This document shows, piece by piece, positions 12,501 to 21,590 of a stretch of DNA of 21,592 nt. The position numbers and the translations under genes are program-made. Source of the stretch: Zetaproteobacteria bacterium (GTDB lineage: Bacteria > Pseudomonadota > Zetaproteobacteria > Mariprofundales > Mariprofundaceae); contig JAJRTX010000004.1 in the NCBI GenBank assembly GCA_021545665.1, positions 1 to 21,592 of the forward strand, read 5' to 3'. The stretch's first letter is position 1. Every line of letters begins with the position of its first letter. The notes below the pieces were generated by a model that was given only the letters and a program-made list of their open reading frames with translations, ran no database searches and had not been told where the DNA came from.

Positions 12501-15500
12501 TCACAGTGGCGCAAACAACAGATTTAAATCAGCAGTGCTCAGGTTGTTTTCTTCGCCCTGTTTACCCTTGTTATAAACAGAATCTGCCAGAGCCTGCTTT
12601 TTAGCCTGCATAGCGATGATTTTTTCCTCGACGCTGTTTTCTGTGACCAGCTTATAAACAAACACGGCTTTGTTCTGGCCGATGCGGTGGGCGCGATCCG
12701 TGGCCTGGTTTTCTGCTGCCGGATTCCACCAGGGGTCATAGTGAATCACGGTGTCGGCCTCGGTCAGGTTGAGCCCTACCCCTCCGGCTTTTAGGCTGAT
12801 GAGAAATACATCGGCGTCACCTGACTTGAATTTTTCGATTGCGGCATCACGGTTACGGGTTTGCCCCGTGAGCTTGCTGTAGCTGATGTCATGTTTCTTG
12901 AGCGCCGCTTCGATGTGACCAAGCATTTTTGTAAAGGCTGAAAACAGCAGGATACGACGACCTTCCTCAACCATTTCAGGCAGCATTTGCATTAACAAAT
13001 CCAGTTTGGCGGATTCTTTTACCGTACGTGCCTGAACGAGTGGCAGCAGGCGCGGGTCGCAACATACCTGCCGCAGTTTGAGCAGGGCATCGAGGATGGT
13101 GATGTGGCTGCCTGACAAACCCTTGTTGGCGATGGCCTGGCGAACCTTGTGTTCCATCGACATGCGTATGCTTTCGTATAAGGCTGCCTGGCCTTTTTCC
13201 AGGGTGACGGTGCGGATGATTTCAGTTTTTTCAGGCAGCTCTTGTACTACTTCGCTTTTGGTTCGGCGCAGCATAAACGGTGTGATACGTTGCGCCAGTT
13301 GCTGACGGCGCAGGTCATCACCCTGTTTTTCAATCGGGATGCGAAACAGACTGTTAAATTGTCGTGCTTCACCGAGAAAACCGGGCATCAGAAAATCAAA
13401 CAGCGCCCATAATTCACCGAGATGGTTTTCCATTGGTGTGCCGGTCAGACAGAGACGTTGATCGGCCTTGATACGGCGTATCATCTGTGCGGCTTTGGCC
13501 TTTGGGTTTTTGATGACCTGGGCCTCATCCAGAATAAGTGTGTGATAGTGGTGCGACAATAGTGTTTCTTCATCGCGAGCCAGCAGAGGGTAGGTGCTGA
13601 GTATCAGATCATTATTTTTAATCTGATCAAACTTTTTATGACGTTCTGGTCCTGGCAACACAAGCACCTTGAGTGCGGGGGTAAACTGTTCTGTTTCGCG
13701 TCGCCAGTTGCTCATCAAGCTGGTAGGGGCCACAATCAAACACGGTTTATCCATGCGGCCCTGTTCCTTCTCCAGTAACAAATAGGCAAGGGTTTGGACC
13801 GTTTTTCCTAAGCCCATATCATCGGCGAGGATGCCTGAAAAACCATATTCACGCAGAAACTGTAACCAGTTCAATCCATGCCTCTGGTAGTCACGTAGAT
13901 TTACATTAAGCCCCTTTGGTGGCTCGACGGGGCTTATGCCCTGAAAGTCTTTAAGCTGTTGCCCCAGTTTGCGCAGGGCATCACCACCATTCCATTGCAG
14001 ATAACTACGGCCTTTCTCTTCGAGATCATTTAAACGGGCGACATCAAAACGAGACATGCGCAATGTACCGTTGGCTTGCAGGCCTTTTTTATCAAACAGT
14101 TCGTAAAGGGTGTTGAGCACAGGTTTTAACTGTTCACTGGCAATGCTTAGATACTGGTTATCGCCCAGATCTAAAGTTAACGAGTCGGGCAGTTGATTCG
14201 GTTCATATTGATTGATTACCTGGGCAATTAACGGCAGCAGATCCAGTTGCTGGCCATTGATTTCGATTTTGAATTGCAGTTCAAACCAGTCATTGCCATC
14301 TTCTTCTATTTCAACATTCCATTGCTCAGCCTCATGAAAAGTCATAGTGAAGCTGTTGTCGATTTCAACCTTCCAACCTTGTTGCTCAAGCTGTGGCAGG
14401 GTCTCCGTCAAAAAATGATGCCAGCGACCAATATCTTCACTGGGGTTATTTGTGCTTAGGCTGTGAAAAAGAAGCTCCCCTTCATCAGTGTTAAAGCGGC
14501 CGTTAAACCCATAGGATTCAATTTTTTCAATTGCAGTGTCTTCTGCTTCCAGGTTTCGCCAGATTCGTACAATCGTATTGTCTTTTTTGAAGCTGCTAAT
14601 TTCTTTTGCATTGGCATAGGTGAGTTCATATTCATCGTATGTAAAACGGATGCTCATGTAATTGAGGTAATGACCATTAAATTCTTTTGCTGCAAGAAAT
14701 AGCTGCGGGCGGGGCAGTAGGTCTTTAATCTCTTTTACTGGCACCTGTTTTGGCGTTGGTAAAACGGTGCTTGGGATCTTTTGTGCCAGCCGCTGACTGA
14801 ATTCGTCAAGCAGGTCGACGGGCACTTTGGGAGCCTTGAGTAGTTGTTCAAACTGGGCCGTGGTGTAGAGGGCGTTATTCAATTGGCCGATGCAATTTGA
14901 ATCAATGGAAAGATAGAGTGGTGGTGTCGTTAACAGCAACATGCCATCGGGGGTGATCTGCATATCCAGTTTGGCGCTGCCGTCTGTATCTGTTTGCCAT
15001 TGTAATTTTAAGTCACGTGCCGGTTTTAATTGCAGCGGTGCACGGTTTGTATCCAGCCAATAGCAACGACCCGTGGGCAGCAGCTTGCTCAAGGTCAGAA
15101 AACCCAGGTCACCATAAAGCAGAACCCCGCGCCAGTGAAGTTGGTTGTTGGCTTCTATAAGCTCGCAAATTTCTTTATCAATCGATTGAGCGTAGCTTCT
15201 GGGTGAGTAGCTATTGCTGATGTTGTTGAGGTTGGTGTTGCGTAATTTGCCCAGCGCACCATTTTTCAGATAACGGCTAACACGAAACTCCACTTCCAGC
15301 TTGCCTGTCTGTGCTGAAGGACTGAGCAGATAGATTAAAAACTCAGTGTTAGTGGTTGGTGTGGAGCTTTTATCACCAGCATTGTTGAATTCATCAATCC
15401 AGGTGATACATTCCGCATCGGCATGTGATATTGATGCGCCTTCAGCTGCATATTGAATGCAGGCTGCAGCGATGTGTTTGCAATTGTAGTTAACGGGGCA

Positions 15501-15731
15501 GCTGCAATCACCTTCGATATCAATATGTCTTGAGCTTTTGTCGATGCTGATGTTTTGTGTATACAGCTGATTGCCACTGCCTTTTACTGTGCTTTTCAGC
15601 TCGATAGCATCATCGTTTTCGGTGTCAACCACAATTGAATTTACATAGCCCCTTTGGTAATAATCATTACCGCGAGCATAGTAAGTGTTGCCGATATTTA
15701 TGAGGATATCTTTATTAGTAAGTGTTTTCAT
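12501..15731 (-). CDS. SNF2-family helicase with N-terminal SWIM zinc finger
   Basis: This 1076-residue protein is a bacterial SNF2/HepA-like ATP-dependent DNA translocase. A SWIM zinc finger sits at the N-terminus (C76, C78, C84, H86 in CSCPVNYNCKH). A long SNF2-associated region follows to about 600, then the RecA-like pair: Walker A DDMGLGKTVQT near residue 640, the DEAQ box LILDEAQVIK near 733, motif III LTGTPMENHLGELW, and motif VI DRAHRIGQ near 1013. All motifs are intact. Such proteins remodel protein-DNA complexes, but the bacterial SWIM-SNF2 type lacks a clear assigned role. No restriction, methylase or other defence gene is adjacent. The ribosome site is weak. The next gene upstream on this strand (YihY) is 107 bases away. 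Confidence 0.95.
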   Translation of the reverse strand: MKTLTNKDILINIGNTYYARGNDYYQRGYVNSIVVDTENDDAIELKSTVKGSGNQLYTQNISIDKSSRHIDIEGDCSCPVNYNCKHIAAACIQYAAEGASISHADAECITWIDEFNNAGDKSSTPTTNTEFLIYLLSPSAQTGKLEVEFRVSRYLKNGALGKLRNTNLNNISNSYSPRSYAQSIDKEICELIEANNQLHWRGVLLYGDLGFLTLSKLLPTGRCYWLDTNRAPLQLKPARDLKLQWQTDTDGSAKLDMQITPDGMLLLTTPPLYLSIDSNCIGQLNNALYTTAQFEQLLKAPKVPVDLLDEFSQRLAQKIPSTVLPTPKQVPVKEIKDLLPRPQLFLAAKEFNGHYLNYMSIRFTYDEYELTYANAKEISSFKKDNTIVRIWRNLEAEDTAIEKIESYGFNGRFNTDEGELLFHSLSTNNPSEDIGRWHHFLTETLPQLEQQGWKVEIDNSFTMTFHEAEQWNVEIEEDGNDWFELQFKIEINGQQLDLLPLIAQVINQYEPNQLPDSLTLDLGDNQYLSIASEQLKPVLNTLYELFDKKGLQANGTLRMSRFDVARLNDLEEKGRSYLQWNGGDALRKLGQQLKDFQGISPVEPPKGLNVNLRDYQRHGLNWLQFLREYGFSGILADDMGLGKTVQTLAYLLLEKEQGRMDKPCLIVAPTSLMSNWRRETEQFTPALKVLVLPGPERHKKFDQIKNNDLILSTYPLLARDEETLLSHHYHTLILDEAQVIKNPKAKAAQMIRRIKADQRLCLTGTPMENHLGELWALFDFLMPGFLGEARQFNSLFRIPIEKQGDDLRRQQLAQRITPFMLRRTKSEVVQELPEKTEIIRTVTLEKGQAALYESIRMSMEHKVRQAIANKGLSGSHITILDALLKLRQVCCDPRLLPLVQARTVKESAKLDLLMQMLPEMVEEGRRILLFSAFTKMLGHIEAALKKHDISYSKLTGQTRNRDAAIEKFKSGDADVFLISLKAGGVGLNLTEADTVIHYDPWWNPAAENQATDRAHRIGQNKAVFVYKLVTENSVEEKIIAMQAKKQALADSVYNKGKQGEENNLSTADLNLLFAPL

Positions 15732-15763
15732 TCAATAAGGTTTGGTCATCATTATTTGTTTAG

Positions 15764-15794
15764 TTTTTGACAACAACAGAATCGTTGTCGAAAA
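15764..15794. repeat. Inverted repeat upstream of the helicase gene
   Basis: TTTTTGACAAC (15764-15774) and GTTGTCGAAAA (15784-15794) pair over 11 bases with one G-T pair around a nine-base loop, 33 bases before the helicase start. No T run follows on either strand, so it is more likely an operator or leader hairpin than a terminator. Confidence 0.5.
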
Positions 15795-15838
15795 TGCTCA
15801 TGACTGCGGCGATAACAGTCGAAGCAATCATTTTATAC

Positions 15839-17188
15839 TCAAGTTTGTTTCAATTTGTTAGTGAGTTGATTGTGCTCTGAAATCCATTGCCGGACTGTCT
15901 GGTCGCCCAGTGTTGCAGTGTATGCCTGATCAAGTCTGGCGAGTATGTTTTCGACTTCCGGTTGCGCCTGTGTGTGTTCTAGAATGTCACGCCTGGCGTG
16001 GCGGGTGATGCTGATCAGTTGCTTTAGTGTGATGGTGTCAAGATCTTTGGCCGGGATGTAGGTGGTATCTTTTTCGATGATCTCAATGATCAGCCCGTTG
16101 CTTGTTAGCTGGTCAAGAGTGTTGCTCAGCAGGTCAGAGGGCACGCCCAATTGGCTGTTTAGGCTGCGCAGTGTCCAGGGCTTGAGCCCTAGGTAATAGT
16201 GTTTACCTATCCAGTACATGGCCAGTAATACCAGTTTTTCTTTTTGCCGGCTGCATAGCTCAATGTTGCCGCGAACCGGGCGCACATATTCCGGGTGTTG
16301 GCGATAAAAGGCGATTTGAGAGCCCAGCAAAAAAATCAACCAGCTTAGATAAAGCCAGATCATAAACGTGATCAGAATGGCGAAGCTGGAATAGATAGCA
16401 TCGTAGTTGGTTGAACCGGCGGCAAACGAGGCAAACAGCATGCCGCCTGTTTTCCAGAGAATACCCGAAACGGTCGCCCCGGTCAGGGCCGGGCCGAGCT
16501 TGACGCTGGTGTTCGGGATGAACATGTACATGAAAGTGAAGGCGATGATGATCAGGATGTACGGAATTGTCAGCGTGAGGTAATAGAACATGGTGCCAAA
16601 CGGCTCTATGGAAATAATGTATTGCACGAATGTTGAACTGACCATGGAGGCGGTCATGGCCAGTGCGCTGACAACCATCACCGGGCCGATCATCAGCACA
16701 CTCAGATAATCGGTAACACGTCTTAAAAAGCTCCTGGGGTTTTTAATATGCCAGATGTGGTTAAAGGTCTGTTCTATTTTTTGAACCAGCGAGATGACGG
16801 TATAAAAAAGCATGCCCAGCCCGACGGCGCCAAGCACACCGACATTCATATTGTCGATAAAACCAATAATGTTAGCGCCTATCTCTTCGCCCTTTGCGCC
16901 CAGTGGCGAGAGAAACTCAAGCAGGAAGGGTTCGATTTGCCCTTGCACACCAAAGGCTTTGAGCACAGAAAAACTGACGGCCAACAGCGGCACCAGCGAA
17001 ATAAGGGTGGTGTAGATCAGACTCATGGCACGCAGCGTGAGTTGACCGGCGACCAGTTCATGCAGCACCACATACAACAGACGTAGTGTCTGGGTTAACC
17101 AGCGTCGGCCGAGACTGGCATTGCTGAGATCTGTCTCCCAAAGCTGATGTTGCAGCGTGTCTTTATATTTGGTCAGGGTGTCGTGCAT
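15839..17188 (-). CDS. YihY/BrkB-family inner-membrane protein with C-terminal winged-helix-like extension
   Basis: The 449-residue protein has about six membrane segments between residues 40 and 290 and family motifs including LRAMSLIYTTLISLVPLLAV and the GSTNYDAIYSSFA stretch in the membrane core. E. coli YihY is about 290 residues. Here about 150 residues follow the membrane part, including SLNSQLGVPSDLLSNTLDQL and GLIIEIIEKDTTYIPA, which read like a winged helix and its wing. This long form is known in other proteobacteria. The family was once called RNase BN, but that activity belongs to another protein; the true function is unclear, with transport or envelope roles suggested. The start has GGAA upstream. 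A 16-bp palindrome lies about 58 bases before the ATG. Confidence 0.9.
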   Translation of the reverse strand: MHDTLTKYKDTLQHQLWETDLSNASLGRRWLTQTLRLLYVVLHELVAGQLTLRAMSLIYTTLISLVPLLAVSFSVLKAFGVQGQIEPFLLEFLSPLGAKGEEIGANIIGFIDNMNVGVLGAVGLGMLFYTVISLVQKIEQTFNHIWHIKNPRSFLRRVTDYLSVLMIGPVMVVSALAMTASMVSSTFVQYIISIEPFGTMFYYLTLTIPYILIIIAFTFMYMFIPNTSVKLGPALTGATVSGILWKTGGMLFASFAAGSTNYDAIYSSFAILITFMIWLYLSWLIFLLGSQIAFYRQHPEYVRPVRGNIELCSRQKEKLVLLAMYWIGKHYYLGLKPWTLRSLNSQLGVPSDLLSNTLDQLTSNGLIIEIIEKDTTYIPAKDLDTITLKQLISITRHARRDILEHTQAQPEVENILARLDQAYTATLGDQTVRQWISEHNQLTNKLKQT

Positions 17189-17245
17189 CTGTGTTCCAGT
17201 ATTGTGTTTGCTTGGGCAAGGTTTGGAATCGCTTTATACTAAGCG

Positions 17246-17261
17246 GATAATCATGATTATC
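17246..17261. promoter_or_regulatory. Perfect 16-bp palindrome, possible operator for the YihY gene
   Basis: GATAATCATGATTATC is a perfect dyad. It overlaps the last codons of the lipase gene (stop at 17260-17262) and lies just upstream of a -10-like TATAAA on the minus strand, in front of the YihY gene. The half-sites GATAAT/ATTATC match Fur half-sites, but the 4-base spacing differs from the standard Fur 7-1-7 arrangement. Confidence 0.4.
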
Positions 17262-18150
17262 AGTTGAAAAGTTTTAACAAATCAATGCCCGTTTCATACG
17301 GCACCAGATTGGCGGCTTCATTCTTCTTGCCGATCAATTCCAGGTAGTGGCTCATTTTGTGATGTTCGAGGTTTTCCTGGCTAAGTGTGGTATTGATGAT
17401 TCTGGTGGCGCGCATCATGCTTTTTACTCCTTCCAGTGTGGCGTAGTCATTGCCATCCAGCAAAACAATCTCCTTGCCCAGGTGCCAGTAGATATCAAGA
17501 TTGCGAATGTCCATCATATCCAGTGGTGGTATCAGTGGCACGATGTCTTGTGCCGTGACCACGCGGTGAATATCCAGGTGTCGAAATGCCACTGCGCCAC
17601 GGACATTAGTGACCTTTGGCTGGCCAAAGGTAATGACAGGGCCAAGGGTGTAATTATCCATATCCAGATACATGGCCAGAATCACTGCCACCGCACCGCC
17701 AAGGCTATGCCCTGTTATGCTGATTTCATAATATTTGTTGAGCCTGGGTAATATAGCCTCGTAGACTCCTTCAGCCGCCTGCGCGAAGCCCTGGTGCAAG
17801 GCAATTTTGGTGTGTTTATTTGGCTGCAGTTTCAGGGATATGTCGACGATGGCATTTTCTACATTGGCCGTTCCGCGTATGGCAATAACATGGCGTTTAA
17901 GCATGCTGTTGCTGGCGATAAAATAGCTGATCTCCACTCCGGGCACACGGCTGAACTGGTCGAGTTGATAGGCTTGAGACTCAATAATGGTTTGTGCTTC
18001 CTGTTCGGACAGATAAGCTGCATTGGCTAAATCGGCGTAGGCCTTGAGCTGGTTAAATAACCCGTTTGGCTGACTGGCAAAACTGGCAGGGGCAATAAAG
18101 CAGATGCAGAGAAGCAGAAATAATGAGAGAGGCAGGCGCCATGTAGTCAT
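17260..18150 (-). CDS. Secreted class 3 lipase-like serine hydrolase
   Basis: From the ATG at 18150 the product is 296 residues. The frame opens 33 bases earlier at a TTG (18183), but the ATG gives a normal signal peptide (MTTWRLPLSLFLLLCICFI, cleaved near SFA|SQ). The mature part is a Rhizomucor-type (class 3) lipase: IAIRGTANVEN near the oxyanion strand, nucleophile elbow ISITGHSLGGA (Ser149), a catalytic Asp in TAQDIVPLIPP (Asp202) and His in KMSHYLEL (His268). It would hydrolyse acylglycerols or phospholipids in the periplasm or outside the cell. No foldase (lif) gene is adjacent, as expected for this class. No good ribosome site precedes the ATG. It is transcribed divergently from the DUF748 gene. 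Confidence 0.88.
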   Translation of the reverse strand: MTTWRLPLSLFLLLCICFIAPASFASQPNGLFNQLKAYADLANAAYLSEQEAQTIIESQAYQLDQFSRVPGVEISYFIASNSMLKRHVIAIRGTANVENAIVDISLKLQPNKHTKIALHQGFAQAAEGVYEAILPRLNKYYEISITGHSLGGAVAVILAMYLDMDNYTLGPVITFGQPKVTNVRGAVAFRHLDIHRVVTAQDIVPLIPPLDMMDIRNLDIYWHLGKEIVLLDGNDYATLEGVKSMMRATRIINTTLSQENLEHHKMSHYLELIGKKNEAANLVPYETGIDLLKLFN

Positions 18151-18297
18151 GTTGAAAAAACAGTTGTTGGTTGAAAGTGACAATTGTACTTAAAATACGG
18201 CAGCAATAGTGGTTTTAAGGCTAATGGATCAGCCTCAAGAAGGTTGGCCAATAGCGGTCTGGTGTGAGCAATATTTTTTGTCAGCCAGTGGCATCGG

Positions 18298-18336
18298 ATA
18301 TAGAATCTACGATTGGCCAGAAATATAGAATATACG
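18298..18336. repeat. Pair of 14-base direct repeats upstream of the DUF748 gene
   Basis: ATATAGAATCTACG (18298-18311) and ATATAGAATATACG (18323-18336) differ at one base and are spaced 25 bases apart. They lie in the 260-base divergent region between the lipase and DUF748 starts. The rest of that region is AT-rich with no gene. A TTGGCCA heptamer also occurs twice (18244-18250, 18313-18319). Confidence 0.5.
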
Positions 18337-18410
18337 CTTTATTTTTTATGGTTGAATGCAGTGTAAAAACTATTCCCGGAAAACAGTCATAATAAAAACG
18401 GAGACACACC

Positions 18411-21395
18411 ATGACAGCCTCGGCAGAAAAACAATCAGTGGCGCATGAAACAGGTTTGTCGGCACGACTGTTTGGCCCGCGCTTGCGTAGCAGCAAACGT
18501 TTTTGGGGACTGATATTTCTAGCGCTTTATACCGTGTTTGGTTTTTTTGTCTTGCCGTACATCATCAAGTCCCAGCTGTCTTCACTGGTGCCTGAGCTGA
18601 CGGCACGAGAGTTCGAGGTTGAAGAGGTGCGCTTCAATCCGTATGCCTTGTCATTAACCCTGTCCGGGGTGTCGCTGGCGGATAAGGATGGAATTGAACT
18701 GGCTGGTTTTGATGAGTTTTATGTCAATTTTCAGACCAGTTCATTAATCAACTGGGCCTGGACCTTTGGCGACATCAGTATTAACGGCCCGCGTGGCAAC
18801 ATTAGAATAGGTGAAGATGGCAAGCCGAGCTTTGAAGATCTGCTGGCAAGTGACCCGGCAGTGGCTGAGCCAGCCCCCGTGGCGGAAGAAGAGGCGGCAC
18901 TGTCGCGATTGGTGGTTCATCGTTTTGCCGTAAACAACGGCCGGTTTTTGTTTAGCGACCATTCAATTCCAACGCCATACAAACAGGAAATTTATCCGCT
19001 GTCATTTGAATTAACCGGTTTTTCTACCTTACCGGAGCGAGACGGGCCTTATCAAATCAAGGTGGCCTTTCCTGATGGTGGCCAGCTGGCATGGCAGGGT
19101 GAGGTGTCGGTCAACCCCTTGCGCGCCAGCGGACGGGTTGACGTCAGTGCACTGCAGGTTCGGGAAATGTGGCGTTATGCCCAGGATCAACTGCGCTTTA
19201 GCGTTGACTCGGGCCAGCTGGGCATCAGTGCCAACTATCAGTTTGTGATGACCGCGCAAGGGCCGGAGCTTACGGTGGATCAAATGGCGCTCAAACTGAG
19301 TGAGCTGGCCATTAGTGATAAAAACAGAACAGAACCTGATTTGAAGATCGCTGATATTTCATTGACGAATGGTCAACTGTCACTGCATGAACAGCGTGTT
19401 CAGCTGGATGAAATTTCAATCAGCAATATTGACCTGAAAACGTTTATGACAAAAGACGGTGAGCTGGATCTGTCGCGGCTGTTTTCTCCCATTGATGCAG
19501 ACACAGAAAACACAACAGCGCCAGCAGACGAACCGGCAGACGATGCGAAACCATGGTCAATCAGTCTCAATCGTTTTGTTATCAGCAATAGTCAGGTAGC
19601 TCTGGGTGATCGGAGCACCGTGCCAACTGCAGAGATCATGATTAACGATTTTGAGCTTGCGCTGAGCGATATCAACAATCAAACCGATGCCCGTTTTGGT
19701 TTGCAGATGAGCATGCTCATCAATCAAAAAGGCACGCTTGGTATGAATGGTGAGGTCGGGGCAACACCTGTCTTTGCCGACCTGACACTGGCATTGGATT
19801 CGCTGGCGTTAAAAGACTTTCAGCCCTATCTCAACGCCACTACCTTTATTGGCATAGAAGATGGCGCGCTTATGTTTGATGGCAAGCTGCAATATGTTGA
19901 ATCGGCAAACCCGCAACTGATTCACGTTAGCGGCAACAGCAGCGTACAGCAACTGGCGACAGTCAATAGTCAAACAGGAGACAAGGTGGTTGCCTGGAAT
20001 GAATTAAAAATCAATGAACTTGATTTAACGCTGCAACCGGATTCGGTTTCCATCTCAAATATCACCTTTGATCGGTTAGACAGTCATGTGGTGATTAACG
20101 CGGATGGAGTGATGAATGTTGCCAGCCTGATGAAGGACGATGAGACTGAGACAGAGACAACGCAAACGCAGGAAGGCCAGCCAGCGGACGCGGATGTCTT
20201 CCCGGTTAAGATCGATACGGTTTCATTCAAAGAGGGTGCCATCACATTTATCGACAACACCATGATACCTCGTTTTACCACCAAACTGTCTCGTTTCAAG
20301 GGGGCGATAAAAGGTTTGTCATCGGAAGAGCTGACACGGGCCGATGTTGATCTGAACAGTCGTGTTGACGATGTCGCCAAGCTGGCCATAACGGGAAAAA
20401 TAAACCCGCTCAAGGGCGATCTTTACAGCGATATCAAGATACGCTTTGAAGGTTATGACATGACCGCCGTCACACCTTATACCGGAAGTTTTATTGGTCA
20501 GGCGGTAGACAAAGGCAGGCTTGATCTGGATTTGGCTTATCGTGTTTCTGAACGGGAATTGATCGGCGAAAATGAAATTGCTCTGGATCAGTTCACCCTT
20601 GGCCGGGAGATAGAATCAGAAGACGCAGTGGATTTGCCGGTGGGTCTGGCAATTGCCCTGCTTAAGGATGCAAATGGCCGTATCGATTTATCCGTGCCGG
20701 TGCGAGGCAATCTTGATGAACCTGAATTCAAAGTCGGCAAGCTTGTTTTCAAGGCCTTGTTTAATGTGATTACCGGCATTGTCACATCGCCCTTTAAACT
20801 GCTGTCAAAGTTGGCCGGGGGCGGCGACCAGGAGCTGGACAAGGTTGCATTTGTTCCGGGTGAATTAAACATGATTGCGGAGCATCAAAGTCGACTTGAT
20901 TCATTGGCCAAGGCGCTGACACAGCGGCCACAATTAAGTATGGAAATTCGTGGCTTGTATGACCCGGACAGGGACACCCGGGCAATACAGGAACAAAAAC
21001 TGGCAAGCTTTTTTGAGTTGGCAGAAGGTGTTGCATATGCAGATTTAAAACTGTCATCCATCGAGTCCAGACTTGGCCAACAACTGGGCCAGGAAGCTGT
21101 TGAGGTAATGAAGAAAGCAAGCATGCGATTGCCAGAGGGCGCAGAAGAGACCGCCAAACCCGAGCTTGATGTAGATGCTTATCGTTATGCACTGTATGAG
21201 TCTGCACTCAAGGCACAGCCCGTCTCGGATGATGAATTGCGTGATCTGGCCCGCTCTCGTGCCAGCCAGATTCGAAACTATCTGGTTGAAACCGAAGGCC
21301 TCAGTTCCGAGCGTGTTTTTATTATGGAAGCCGAGGCGGATGATTCGGCAACCGATGCCGGTGTGCTGACCTTGTTCCAACTTTCGGTCGATTAG
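18411..21395 (+). CDS. DUF748 (AsmA-like) envelope protein
   Basis: The 994-residue protein has one N-terminal membrane anchor (about residues 28-50, WGLIFLALYTVFGFFVLPYI), with the rest in the periplasm. The long central region repeats AsmA/TamB-like beta motifs (ISNIDLKTFM..LDLSRLF). The best-conserved DUF748 part is about 690-790: DLAYRVSERELIGENEI, FTLGREIES, AIALLKDANGRIDLSVPV and GNLDEPEFKVG. The C-terminal 180 residues, with RASQIRNYLVETEGLSSERV, resemble an OmpA-like peptidoglycan-binding fold. AsmA-family proteins are linked to lipid movement between inner and outer membranes, and a similar role is inferred here. GGAGAC about 10 bases upstream supports the ATG at 18411. It is a single-gene unit followed by hairpins. 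Confidence 0.92.
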   Translation: MTASAEKQSVAHETGLSARLFGPRLRSSKRFWGLIFLALYTVFGFFVLPYIIKSQLSSLVPELTAREFEVEEVRFNPYALSLTLSGVSLADKDGIELAGFDEFYVNFQTSSLINWAWTFGDISINGPRGNIRIGEDGKPSFEDLLASDPAVAEPAPVAEEEAALSRLVVHRFAVNNGRFLFSDHSIPTPYKQEIYPLSFELTGFSTLPERDGPYQIKVAFPDGGQLAWQGEVSVNPLRASGRVDVSALQVREMWRYAQDQLRFSVDSGQLGISANYQFVMTAQGPELTVDQMALKLSELAISDKNRTEPDLKIADISLTNGQLSLHEQRVQLDEISISNIDLKTFMTKDGELDLSRLFSPIDADTENTTAPADEPADDAKPWSISLNRFVISNSQVALGDRSTVPTAEIMINDFELALSDINNQTDARFGLQMSMLINQKGTLGMNGEVGATPVFADLTLALDSLALKDFQPYLNATTFIGIEDGALMFDGKLQYVESANPQLIHVSGNSSVQQLATVNSQTGDKVVAWNELKINELDLTLQPDSVSISNITFDRLDSHVVINADGVMNVASLMKDDETETETTQTQEGQPADADVFPVKIDTVSFKEGAITFIDNTMIPRFTTKLSRFKGAIKGLSSEELTRADVDLNSRVDDVAKLAITGKINPLKGDLYSDIKIRFEGYDMTAVTPYTGSFIGQAVDKGRLDLDLAYRVSERELIGENEIALDQFTLGREIESEDAVDLPVGLAIALLKDANGRIDLSVPVRGNLDEPEFKVGKLVFKALFNVITGIVTSPFKLLSKLAGGGDQELDKVAFVPGELNMIAEHQSRLDSLAKALTQRPQLSMEIRGLYDPDRDTRAIQEQKLASFFELAEGVAYADLKLSSIESRLGQQLGQEAVEVMKKASMRLPEGAEETAKPELDVDAYRYALYESALKAQPVSDDELRDLARSRASQIRNYLVETEGLSSERVFIMEAEADDSATDAGVLTLFQLSVD

Positions 21396-21409
21396 CCTGC
21401 ATAACAAAT

Positions 21410-21455
21410 CAGCCCCGGCTTTGCCGGAGGCTGGTTTGGCGTTGGCAAAGCCAAC
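21410..21455 (+). terminator. Tandem or alternative hairpins after the DUF748 gene
   Basis: Hairpin 1 pairs CAGCCCCGGC with GCCGGAGGCTG (one bulged A) around TTT. Hairpin 2 pairs GTTGGC with GCCAAC around AAA. GGCTTTGCC (21417-21425) also pairs perfectly with GGCAAAGCC (21444-21452), an alternative stem that excludes both. No long T run follows, so termination may be weak. Confidence 0.5.
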
Positions 21456-21480
21456 AAGGGTGTCTCCAGTACTCGTTAAA

Positions 21481-21590
21481 GAGTTGCCCCGTCCATGGGC
21501 CAACTCCACTCCGTTCTTCGACAGCTCATTTAGGCCTCGGCCGTCCTCGTCACCTCGCTATCGCGTCGGCTCTCAAGTGACTGACGGGGC
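21481..21590. repeat. Hairpin-rich non-coding end of the window
   Basis: GAGTTG (21481-21486) pairs with CAACTC (21501-21506), extended by CCC/GGG. GCCCCGTC (21486-21493) is an exact inverted repeat of GACGGGGC (21583-21590), 105 bases apart. No convincing coding frame is seen. The sequence is richer in C and G than its surroundings and could be part of a repeat continuing past the window. Confidence 0.4.

Noticed and set aside
12501..15731. SNF2 helicase as part of a defence island
   Set aside because: No methylase, nuclease, phospholipase D or other defence partner is nearby; neighbours are envelope genes and a MITE.
16748..17086. 112-codon plus-strand frame within the YihY gene
   Set aside because: It is antisense to a clearly conserved membrane-protein coding region, with unnatural His/Gln-rich composition.
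20794..21509. Two minus-strand frames over the DUF748 3' end
   Set aside because: Both are antisense to a conserved domain; no ribosome site or recognisable motif.
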